Assembly: GCA_002083565.1 (NCBI GenBank)
Contig: MSXM01000002.1
Span: 1 to 29,935 of the forward strand
Direction of reading: 5' to 3'
Source: Nitrospira sp. ST-bin4
GTDB taxonomy: Bacteria; Nitrospirota; Nitrospiria; Nitrospirales; Nitrospiraceae
Length of the DNA stretch: 29,935 nucleotides
Position numbers and translations under genes: made by a program. Below, in pieces: positions 7,663-14,220 of this stretch. How positions within the stretch are numbered: the first letter of the stretch is position 1; every line of letters begins with the position of its first letter. A model generated the notes under the pieces. It ran no database searches. It saw only the letters and a list, made by a program, of their open reading frames with translations, and was not told the origin of the DNA.

Positions 7663-8136
7663 CTATCGAGCAAGGGCCTTCATGGCCTCGACGAAAATTG
7701 TCGTAGCACCGGAGATCAGTTCTTCTCGCTTTGGGAGGTAGTCCTTCAAACTCGGTTTCACGGCCTGGTTGTATGCCTTGACGACCTGAGAAGTGACATC
7801 TTCAGCGGAAGTTCTAAGGACATGTTCAAACCGCGTGTCGTATTGCTCCCCGTATATTTTCTGAGTCTGATTGTCCATCTGCGTGAGGCCACGTTCGAGT
7901 TGCCTTATTCCATTCCGAAACCTCTGGGTAAGTGAAATGATCTTGATGCGACTAATCTTGTTTCGCGTAACAGGCACGCCATCAATAAAGAAGGCCTCCT
8001 CCGTGTCATACGGCTTCACGACTTCGTCTATCAAACGCCCAAACGTGAGGTTCAACAGAATAAGTTGCTTGTCCCGCCCCGCGACCTCAGCGATCACGCC
8101 AAAGAGAGGTTCTTCTTGTTGAACTGCTTCTGTCAT
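7663..8136 (-). CDS. Hypothetical protein, first gene of island operon
   Basis: 157 residues from the ATG at 8136, preferred over a start 87 bp further upstream because of an excellent GGAGGA site 9 bases before it. The protein is soluble and mostly helical after a short beta-rich start (FGVIAEVAGRDKQLILLNLTFGRLIDEVV), with a long amphipathic stretch RFRNGIRQLERGLTQMDNQTQKIYGEQYDTRFEHVL that may form a coiled coil, and ends LISGATTIFVEAMKALAR. No enzyme motif is visible and I do not recognise it. It is followed after 11 bp by the membrane-anchored gene, so the two are an operon. Its position at the head of the island cargo suggests it belongs to the same system as the three downstream genes, but the 210-bp gap before the last two leaves two separate modules possible. 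Confidence 0.7.
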   Translation of the reverse strand: MTEAVQQEEPLFGVIAEVAGRDKQLILLNLTFGRLIDEVVKPYDTEEAFFIDGVPVTRNKISRIKIISLTQRFRNGIRQLERGLTQMDNQTQKIYGEQYDTRFEHVLRTSAEDVTSQVVKAYNQAVKPSLKDYLPKREELISGATTIFVEAMKALAR

Positions 8137-8474
8137 GTGGCCTGTTCCTCCTTTGCGATGGGCGGCTGGCACGGCCTGCGAATCCAAGGGGCCTATTCTA
8201 AAAGGGAGGCGAATAAACCACAAGATGGCGCAATCGGAGAGCCTGCCGCTAGAGGCCTTCTACAGCTGTATGCCATGGGTGAGACGGTTGTGAGGGATTG
8301 GGCCAGCGTGGTAAAGGAATGGGGGAATATCGTTGGCGGAAATCTGGCGAAGAATTTGTGGGGAAACGGGGAGAAACACGAGGAAACTAGGGGAAGGGTC
8401 GAAACACTGTCCCTCCAGTATTTATGCGACGTTGCGCCTGTTTCCAAGCATTTGAGCGAGAGGCTTGGTACAGA
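8137..8474. other. Non-coding right arm of the island
   Basis: No supported gene. It should hold the promoter for the leftward operon, although no confident -35/-10 pair was found. At 8333-8356 a 24-base stretch matches the end of the integrase gene (4751-4774) at 21 of 24 positions, in the same orientation. A purine-rich run with repeated GGGGAAAC/GAGAAAC-like units follows at about 8360-8400. These could be recombinase arm-binding sites or a decayed integrase tail. Confidence 0.4.
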
Positions 8475-8521
8475 TTTCGAGACTGCCCGATTCGGCCACT
8501 CTCGCACCTCTCCGTAGGCCG
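8475..8521. repeat. Right attachment repeat (attR-like), orphan tRNA-Ser 5' half
   Basis: Identical over 47 bp to 4636-4682. It contains the tRNA-Ser 5' end (equivalent position 8513) through the anticodon loop but none of the 3' half, so it cannot give a functional tRNA. The sequence to its right is presumably the original chromosomal upstream region of the tRNA gene. Confidence 0.9.
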
Positions 8522-8665
8522 GATTGTCGATGTGTAGAATCGTGAGCAGGCAAGGAGCAATCGCTCGACGACGTTGGCAGGAGCTTACCGTGTCGGAGGT
8601 AGTTATTGCAACGGCCAAGCTGCGGGTCGTTAATGAATAGGTAAGGCAAGGGAGCGTAGAGGCGA

Positions 8666-9451
8666 GTGGGTAAAGCAAAGGTGACCTTCCAACGGGTGCC
8701 GTTCGAGACTGATGGTGCATGGCGATCGGAGATTGCCATCCATGGTGACGAGGTACAGGTGTGGGGAATTGTACTGGAGGTCGGTCATTCCGAACTTCCT
8801 CGTGCCGCGTCTATTCTTTCGCACGATGAGCGGGAGCGCGCGGAGCGATTGATATCCGAAGAGCACCGAAGTCGATCGATTGCTGCGCATGCCATGCTGC
8901 GAGCGATCCTAAGCCGGTACTGCGGTGCTTCTCCTGACCAGTTGGCTATTCGGCGAACATCGGATGGAAAGCCTGTTCTTTCAGATTATCCCTCCATCCG
9001 ATTCAATCTGACCCATTCCCATGGCCGGGCGCTCATTGCGGTCGCAAGAGATCGGGAGGTCGGGGTCGATCTTGAGCAGGTGCGCCGAGAAGTCGATGTC
9101 GTGCGCCTTGCCAGGCGGTTCTTGTCGGAGAAGGATCTGACATGTATCGAAGGTGGTGATCCGGCCCAACGGCATGAGCGGTTTCTGAAAGCCTGGGTGG
9201 CCAGGGAAGCGGTCTTCAAGGCTGACGGCAGGGGCATGACCTTCCCGCTCCATCGCGACTATCTCGAGCTGACGGGTGACGGTACAGAAGGATGCCTGGT
9301 CCTGGGCGATGCCGCATCTGATGAGAAGAGACGGCGCGTTCAGTTTCTCTCCCTCGGTTCCGGATGGATCGGCGCGGTGGCGGCGGAGGGAATGGATTGG
9401 ACCGTCACCGTCTGCAACTTGAGCAAATTTCAAATCAACCGGGGAACTTGA
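8666..9451 (+). CDS. 4'-phosphopantetheinyl transferase (Sfp type)
   Basis: 261 residues from a GTG start. The enzyme moves 4'-phosphopantetheine from CoA to a serine of acyl or peptidyl carrier proteins. Motifs in order: DGKPVL before IRFNLTHSHGRALIAV (the substrate-binding N-L-T-H-S box), GVDLEQ with metal ligands D135 and E137, and W177-VAREAVFK with E181 and K185. The family consensus is W-x-x-K-E-A-x-x-K; here the first lysine is arginine (R180), a conservative change. Length fits the Sfp/EntD-type class rather than the short AcpS class. No polyketide or peptide synthase gene is in the window, so the carrier protein partner is unknown. Its last 17 bp overlap the convergent thiI gene. It begins 145 bp right of the island junction and has normal local composition. 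Confidence 0.9.
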   Translation: MGKAKVTFQRVPFETDGAWRSEIAIHGDEVQVWGIVLEVGHSELPRAASILSHDERERAERLISEEHRSRSIAAHAMLRAILSRYCGASPDQLAIRRTSDGKPVLSDYPSIRFNLTHSHGRALIAVARDREVGVDLEQVRREVDVVRLARRFLSEKDLTCIEGGDPAQRHERFLKAWVAREAVFKADGRGMTFPLHRDYLELTGDGTEGCLVLGDAASDEKRRRVQFLSLGSGWIGAVAAEGMDWTVTVCNLSKFQINRGT

Positions 9452-10613
9452 ATTCAGACCACTCGGCCTTTTCCAGTCCCTGTTTGACCAGATGGGGGAT
9501 ATCCAAGGCACGTTCGACTTTTCGAAGTTCTTCGATTCGAGTTTTTGTGCTGGGGTAGGGCGGGGTGAAGAGTTTGCAGCAATCCTCGTCCGGCTCGATA
9601 GATGTCTCGTAAGTTCCGATGCGCTTAGCCTCGTCGGTGATCTCCAGCTTGTCCATGCCGATGAGAGGCCGGAGCATCGGCAGCTGCGTCGCTTCTCCCA
9701 CGACAGACAGATTCTCCGGCGTCTGGGATGCCACCTGGCCCAGGCTGTCACCGGTGACCAGGCCCCAGCATCGTTCCTGCCGCGCCAGTTCCTCCGCGAT
9801 CCGGAGCATCATTCGCCGGTAGAGTACCACACGGAATGGCGCCGGCGTGTTCAACACGATCTCCCGCTGGATTTCTCCAAACGGGATGACGACCAGGCGA
9901 GACTCGTATTGGTAGGCGGTGAGGCTCTGCACCAGGTCGCGCACCTTTTCCTCTGATGCCCGGCTGACCAAGGGACGGCCGGAAAAATGGACGAAGAATG
10001 CGCGGCAACCGCGCTTGATCATGCGATAGGCAGCGACCGGGGAATCGATCCCGCCTGAAATCAGACAGGCGACCGTTCCACTGACCCCCACCGGCATTCC
10101 GCCAGGCCCCTGCACCTTGTCGACTGCCCAATAGACATACTTGGAAAGCAATTCAATGTAAATGGTGACGTCGGGATCCTTGAGACTGACTGCTTTGCCG
10201 AGTCCATCGCACACGGCGGCGCCGATGACGCGTTCCACATCCATTGAGGTCATCGGCAAACGTTTGTCGGCTCGCTTCGCCGTGACACGGAACGTGGTAA
10301 AGGACTTCATCCGGAGATCGTCGATGATGGCTGTGTTGAGGTCATCAAGATTGGGCTGCGTCAAATTGAGCGGCGCCGACCGGCCCAGGAAAAAATTCGC
10401 GATTCCGCAGACTCGTGCAAGCCGGTCCCGCACCAGGCCGGTGTCAGCGTCCGGTGGAAGAATAATGCGAATGCGGCTGCGCAGATGCTCGATTTGCGTG
10501 ATGCCCAACCCGCTGAGGGCGAGGCGGATATTGCGGACCAAGCGTTGTTCAAAATAGTCGCGGTTGCGCCCTTTGAGAGCGAGCTCATGGTAATGGACGA
10601 TGGCGCATCTCAT
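9435..10613 (-). CDS. thiI: tRNA sulfurtransferase ThiI, without rhodanese domain
   Basis: 392 residues from the ATG at 10613 (MRCAIVHYHELALKGRN). The order fits ThiI: an N-terminal ferredoxin-like fold with HYHELALKGRNRDYFEQRL, a THUMP domain, then the PP-loop pyrophosphatase SGGIDSPVAAYRMIKRG that adenylates uridine 8 of tRNA for 4-thiouridine formation. Later conserved parts include VTGDSLGQVASQTPENL and LIGMDKLEI. E. coli ThiI (482 residues) continues into a rhodanese domain with the sulfur-carrying cysteine; here the protein ends soon after the PP-loop domain, as in many bacteria, so sulfur must come from a separate carrier and a role in thiazole synthesis is doubtful. A longer frame upstream runs through a repeat and is not convincing. 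Convergent overlap of 17 bp with the transferase gene. Confidence 0.93.
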   Translation of the reverse strand: MRCAIVHYHELALKGRNRDYFEQRLVRNIRLALSGLGITQIEHLRSRIRIILPPDADTGLVRDRLARVCGIANFFLGRSAPLNLTQPNLDDLNTAIIDDLRMKSFTTFRVTAKRADKRLPMTSMDVERVIGAAVCDGLGKAVSLKDPDVTIYIELLSKYVYWAVDKVQGPGGMPVGVSGTVACLISGGIDSPVAAYRMIKRGCRAFFVHFSGRPLVSRASEEKVRDLVQSLTAYQYESRLVVIPFGEIQREIVLNTPAPFRVVLYRRMMLRIAEELARQERCWGLVTGDSLGQVASQTPENLSVVGEATQLPMLRPLIGMDKLEITDEAKRIGTYETSIEPDEDCCKLFTPPYPSTKTRIEELRKVERALDIPHLVKQGLEKAEWSEFKFPG

Positions 10614-10620
10614 CGTGAAG

Positions 10621-10653
10621 GCCGTGAGGCGTGAAGCGTGAGGGGTGAGGGGT
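10621..10653. repeat. GTGAGG-rich intergenic repeat, inverted copy 1
   Basis: Reads GCCGTGAGGCGTGAAGCG onward and matches the reverse complement of 10743-10775 at 28 of 33 positions. It lies just upstream of thiI. The pair can fold into a long hairpin with a loop of about 89 bases. The unit is built from degenerate GTGA(G/A)G(G/C) steps. Confidence 0.75.
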
Positions 10654-10742
10654 TGGCGGATGCGTTTGTAGTCATGACAAGCTCGACCGATGAATTCCAA
10701 ACATCAAGCCGCCGATGGGGCTTCTCCATCCGGTGTACTCCT

Positions 10743-10775
10743 ACCCCTGACGCCTCACGCCTTACCCCTCACGGC
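10743..10775. repeat. GTGAGG-rich intergenic repeat, inverted copy 2
   Basis: Reverse-complement partner of 10621-10653. On the minus strand it begins within the last codons of trxB, and the trxB stop TAA lies inside it, so the repeat appears to have replaced or extended the end of the gene. Possibly a mobile intergenic repeat or transcription barrier between trxB and thiI. Confidence 0.75.
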
Positions 10776-11682
10776 TTTCGAGGAATCGCTCGGCGTCGAT
10801 TGCAGCCATGCAGCCGGAACCGGCGGCGGTGATGGCCTGGCGATAGGTCGAGTCCTGCACATCCCCGGCTGCAAAGATTCCAGGCACACTGGTGGCCGTG
10901 CCGTTTTTCGTGATGAGGTATCCCTTAGCATCCATGCCCAGCTGGCCGGCAAACAAGGCGGTGTTGGGCATGTGGCCGATGGCGACGAAGACCCCCGCGC
11001 AGGGCATTACCACGGTTTTTCCCGTCACAAGGTTCTTGAGCCGAACGCCGGTCACAACCTTCTCACCCAGGATATCCTCAACGGCGGAGTTCCAGACAAA
11101 CGAGATCTTCTCGTTCTTCATGGACCGGTCTTGCATGATCTTCGATGCGCGGAGCTTATCGCGGCGATGGACAATCGAGACCTTTGTGGCGAACTTGGTC
11201 AAAAAGTTCGCTTCTTCCATGGCACTGTCTCCACCACCGACCACGATCAGTTCTTTTCCTTTGAAGAAAAACCCGTCGCAGGTGGCACAGGTGGAGACCC
11301 CGTGGCCGGTCAGCCGTTTTTCATTCGGCAACCCGATTTGAATTGCCGATGCGCCGGTGGCGATGATAACGGTCTTCGCTTGCACGGTTCGTTCGCCGTC
11401 GATCGTGATACTGAACGGACACTGCGTGAACGTGACGGCTGAGACATCGCCTGTGAGAAATTCGGTTCCGAACCGTTCCGCCTGTGCGCGCATGTCCTTC
11501 ATGAGCTCCGGGCCCATGATGCCCTTGGCAAATCCTGGGTAGTTCTCCACTTCTGTCGTGGTGGTCAGCTGTCCGCCGGATTGCCAGCCTTCAATAAGGA
11601 GCGGCGACAGGTTGGCGCGAGCCGAATAGATGGCGGCGGTCAGCCCGGCAGGCCCTGATCCAATGATGACGATATTGCGCAT
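10762..11682 (-). CDS. trxB: Thioredoxin reductase
   Basis: 306 residues, the normal length for the low-molecular-weight bacterial enzyme that uses NADPH and FAD to reduce thioredoxin. Seen in order: FAD-binding GSGPAGLTAAIYSARA at the N-terminus, GGQLTTTTEVENYPGF, the redox pair C132-A-T-C135 in CATCDGFFFKGKEL, the NADPH-binding GGGDSAMEEANFL, RRDKLRASKIMQDR, and the C-terminal FAD motif GIFAAGDVQDSTYRQAITAAG. All expected residues are present. It is followed on the same strand by thiI after about 150 bp carrying an inverted repeat, and preceded by coaE 53 bp upstream, so coaE-trxB may be one transcript. Cytoplasmic redox housekeeping. Confidence 0.97.
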   Translation of the reverse strand: MRNIVIIGSGPAGLTAAIYSARANLSPLLIEGWQSGGQLTTTTEVENYPGFAKGIMGPELMKDMRAQAERFGTEFLTGDVSAVTFTQCPFSITIDGERTVQAKTVIIATGASAIQIGLPNEKRLTGHGVSTCATCDGFFFKGKELIVVGGGDSAMEEANFLTKFATKVSIVHRRDKLRASKIMQDRSMKNEKISFVWNSAVEDILGEKVVTGVRLKNLVTGKTVVMPCAGVFVAIGHMPNTALFAGQLGMDAKGYLITKNGTATSVPGIFAAGDVQDSTYRQAITAAGSGCMAAIDAERFLESREG

Positions 11683-11735
11683 GCTGGGACTGTATCACAG
11701 TAAGGGAAGGCGACGGTAGAAGCTGTTGGCCCGGT

Positions 11736-12338
11736 TTAAGAAAACATTGTGAGCTGTTTGAATAGGTGCGCAGTCTGTTTGCGGAGTTGGCGTAACGGAA
11801 GAGTCCCGTCGATTACGTGATCAGCCAATCGGATTTTCTTCGACAATGGCATCTGGCTCTTGATGCGCCGGATGGCTTCAGCACGAGAGAGACCATTTCG
11901 TGATTTTAGCCGGGCGATTTGAGTTGCTCGGTCGGCGGTGACAATGAGGGTTGTGTCCACTCGCTTATCGATGCCGGCTTCAAACAACAGCGGGACGTCG
12001 TAGATGACGACGGCGTTGGGGTTGTTCCGGGCGGCTTCTCTGGTGAGACGTTTTTGTTCCCGTGCTACTCGGGGATGGATCATGCGCTCAAGCACCAGAC
12101 GTTTAGCAGGATGGCGAAAGACGATGGCGCCAAGTGCGTGGCGGTTGAGGGTACCATCGGAATTGAGCACACTCTTGCCGAATGTCGCGACGATTTCCTT
12201 CCAAGCCGGTTTGCCGGGTGTGACGACATCACGGGCCAACAGATCGGCATCGATAACGACAGCGCCACATTGTTTGAGCATCGCGGCGACAGTGCTCTTT
12301 CCGGTTGCCACGCCGCCTGTAAGTCCCACAAGGATCAT
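11736..12338 (-). CDS. coaE: Dephospho-CoA kinase
   Basis: 200 residues. It catalyses the last step of coenzyme A synthesis, ATP-dependent phosphorylation of the ribose 3'-hydroxyl. The P-loop GGVATGKSTVA sits at residues 8-18 after MILVGLT, followed by DADLLARDVVTPGKPAW, the typical substrate-binding segment, and DVPLLFEAGIDKRVD, the conserved lid-side block; the tail RIKSQMPLSKKIRLADHVIDGT is also family-typical. Length matches the E. coli enzyme. It is followed by trxB on the same strand. The phosphopantetheinyl transferase at 8666 consumes its product but is not co-transcribed with it. Confidence 0.95.
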   Translation of the reverse strand: MILVGLTGGVATGKSTVAAMLKQCGAVVIDADLLARDVVTPGKPAWKEIVATFGKSVLNSDGTLNRHALGAIVFRHPAKRLVLERMIHPRVAREQKRLTREAARNNPNAVVIYDVPLLFEAGIDKRVDTTLIVTADRATQIARLKSRNGLSRAEAIRRIKSQMPLSKKIRLADHVIDGTLPLRQLRKQTAHLFKQLTMFS

Positions 12339-12471
12339 GGGCGCGGAGCATACATGAGACGTAAGGCTCAGGTCGAGGCTGAGCGAAGATCCACTTTGTG
12401 TCAGACCACGATCTCAGAGCCTCACGACTTTTTTCTGCACCCTGCCGGATCAAATGAATCAGGGCCCCTGG

Positions 12472-12501
12472 TTGACAGGCTGTCTCGTTCGCCTGTAATA
12501 C
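12472..12501 (+). promoter_or_regulatory. Possible sigma70-type promoter for the beta-helix gene
   Basis: A perfect -35 TTGACA at 12472-12477 is followed after 18 bases by TAATAC at 12496-12501, a weak -10. Transcription would begin near 12508, at or just before the ATG at 12509, which would give a leaderless message. Confidence 0.35.
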
Positions 12502-12508
12502 CGTGGGC

Positions 12509-13531
12509 ATGCAGCCTGTGATTTTTCTCATGCTGGTTTTTGCAGCGACCTACGGCTCAGCTTGGGCCGAAACTCCTGCGTCCCACGTTTCTCGCACCAT
12601 CACCGTGTCGCTGGATGGCAGTAGCGACTTCGTATCGATTCAAGAGGCTGTCGACAGCGCTAAGAAGGGCGACACGGTTTTTGTAAAGCCCGGCGCGTAT
12701 TCCCAAAACATCACGATTCACAGCAAGGAGGGGGTCAAGCTGGTCGGCGCCGGAGTCGAGCAGGTCACTCTCTTGGGACGCGGCGATCTCGTGGGTGTCC
12801 TGCATGTCGGCAAGTGGCCGTATGGGGCGACTGATATTGAAATCACCGGCATGACCGTCAATGAGCGTGGCGGACATGCAGTGGGGATTTTCAACGGCAA
12901 AGGGATCACTTTCCGAGGTCTTCATGTGAAGGGGATGGTGTTCGGGCAACAAGTTAGGGATGTCCGTATCGAAGATTGCGTTATAGGGGGAAGTGAAACC
13001 ACCGGGGTACAATTTGCCGATTCGCAGGCGGTGCTCATCGGCAATGTCATTCATGACAATGATTACGGGGTGAATGTGGCGGGAAAGTCGGAGGTCCGGC
13101 TTGAGCGGAACGTCATTACACGGAATCTCTTTGAAGCAGTCCTGGTCGGCGATCACGCCAAAGCAAAACTGATCAGCAATACCTTGGTGAAAAATGGCAG
13201 CGGGGCGTCTTTTCTGGGCTCGTCCCGCAGCGAGGCATCCGGAAACATTGTCGGGTTCAATAAGATTGGTTTTAGCGTTGCCGCTACCAGTCAGGCGACG
13301 CTCTCATTTAATGCCATGTTCAATCGCGAGAACGACTATATGATCGCGGGATCACCTAACGCTCCTGCCCCGGAACTCAAGCCGGAATCAGATCTTGTCG
13401 CTGATCCACGATTTGTGGATGTCGAGCATGACGACTTTCGCCTGCGCCCTGACTCGGTGCTCCTCAATAAGGGGGCATTCGGATATCTGGGGGCTCTCCC
13501 TCCGCTCAAGCCTGTCTCGATCAGTCAGTAA
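12509..13531 (+). CDS. Exported right-handed beta-helix (NosD/pectin-lyase-like) protein
   Basis: 340 residues from the ATG at 12509; a GTG two codons upstream is also possible. The start MQPVIFLMLVFAATYGSAWA is a classic cleavable signal peptide, so the protein is exported. The mature part opens with DFVSIQEAVDSAKKGDTVFVKPGAYSQ, the usual entry strand of NosD-like/parallel beta-helix proteins, followed by many short repeats of the GNVIHDN, RNVITRN, SNTLVKNGSG, SGNIVGFN type, each one rung of the helix. No polysaccharide lyase active site is evident, so I would not assign an enzyme activity. It is divergent from coaE and followed by a good hairpin terminator, so it is probably transcribed alone. 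No Shine-Dalgarno is seen before the start. Confidence 0.85.
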   Translation: MQPVIFLMLVFAATYGSAWAETPASHVSRTITVSLDGSSDFVSIQEAVDSAKKGDTVFVKPGAYSQNITIHSKEGVKLVGAGVEQVTLLGRGDLVGVLHVGKWPYGATDIEITGMTVNERGGHAVGIFNGKGITFRGLHVKGMVFGQQVRDVRIEDCVIGGSETTGVQFADSQAVLIGNVIHDNDYGVNVAGKSEVRLERNVITRNLFEAVLVGDHAKAKLISNTLVKNGSGASFLGSSRSEASGNIVGFNKIGFSVAATSQATLSFNAMFNRENDYMIAGSPNAPAPELKPESDLVADPRFVDVEHDDFRLRPDSVLLNKGAFGYLGALPPLKPVSISQ

Positions 13532-13575
13532 ATATTCATTAAATACAATAAGATAGGTGCGTCTCACGATAAAGG

Positions 13576-13596
13576 GAAAGCATGTGCTATGCTTTC
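13576..13596 (+). terminator. Rho-independent-type terminator after beta-helix gene
   Basis: An 8-bp perfect stem GAAAGCAT/ATGCTTTC with loop GTGCT, followed by TTTC, 45 bp after the stop codon of the beta-helix gene. Confidence 0.6.
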
Positions 13597-13687
13597 TTTC
13601 AAGCGCAGAGAGCATTTCGGTTTCAGCTTGTATTTAAGTAGCAGAAAAAGAAGCCGAAAAGGTCTTAACAGGAACAGGAGGTCTCTC

Positions 13688-13873
13688 GTGGCCAGTTTCC
13701 ACAGTGATCATGAAAAGTTTCGGGGCGAAAACATTCCATCCCTCCACGATATGGAATCGGGCAAGCTGGTGGGTGCAGTCCTGCCTATGTCTGAGCAAGC
13801 TCAGATGCAGATGCAGAATAGTATTGAGGTCATCGATTATCTTTTAAATCAGGAACGCGTTGTCTGGAGTTAA
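13688..13873 (+). CDS. Small hypothetical protein (61 aa)
   Basis: The GTG at 13688 is chosen because a perfect AGGAGG lies 5 bases upstream; the same frame is open further upstream but runs back into the terminator hairpin. The product begins MASFHSDHEKFRGENIP, has a SLHDMESGKLVGAVLPMSEQ middle and an amphipathic QAQMQMQNSIEVIDYLL helix. It is soluble and acidic, with no recognisable motif; function unknown. The strong ribosome binding site and the position between two independent units suggest a real, separately expressed small gene. I do not recognise the family. Confidence 0.6.
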   Translation: MASFHSDHEKFRGENIPSLHDMESGKLVGAVLPMSEQAQMQMQNSIEVIDYLLNQERVVWS

Positions 13874-14220
13874 GTCTTCATCCTTCGATCGTACCCTCTC
13901 TTCTTCTCCTGATCGTTTTCTTCCATTGCGATGTAGTGTGAGCGACCGGTAAGCCTGGCACCGAATCATCAATCAGCAGTAATATTCACACCATTCACTC
14001 GACCAACACGCAAGAATCATGCGGGCAGACTCCGCTCTCTTGAGTCGGGGGCCAAACCGACCGAGAAGAAGACAGGCGCGCTCCAGTATTGAGGCGTCGA
14101 TGCGCGGCGGCTCACGGTTGATTTGGCCGCGGGATGAGTGCATCGTAACGGTCGCTTCGAGTTGGCGATACGGCGGCGATGCGCTCCCGTATCAATCAGA
14201 TCTTTCCATAAAGGGATCGC
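13874..14220. other. Intergenic region before the glycoside hydrolase gene
   Basis: 347 bases with no supported gene. Short open frames exist but lack ribosome binding sites and protein-like composition. An AAAGGGA ribosome binding site for the next gene sits at its right end. No clear promoter or hairpin was found. Confidence 0.5.

Larger units (their letters stand above)
4636..8521. mobile_element. tRNA-Ser integrated genomic island (about 3.9 kb)
   Basis: The segment is bounded by the 47-bp direct repeats and contains, at its left end, a tyrosine recombinase whose N-terminal part is missing, and then four leftward genes of unknown or suspected defence function. Base composition is more AT-rich than the flanking housekeeping genes. 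The element supplies the 5' half of the tRNA, so the intact tRNA sits at the left junction and an orphan 5' half remains at the right junction. Because the integrase is truncated, excision would need help from elsewhere. Confidence 0.85.

Noticed and set aside
8193..8720. 175-residue minus-strand frame crossing the right island junction
   Set aside because: It runs through the orphan tRNA half (reading EVREWPNRAVSKS from tRNA sequence) and into the transferase gene; low-complexity composition.
11919..12521. 200-residue plus-strand frame over coaE
   Set aside because: Antisense to coaE, which has a perfect P-loop and family length.
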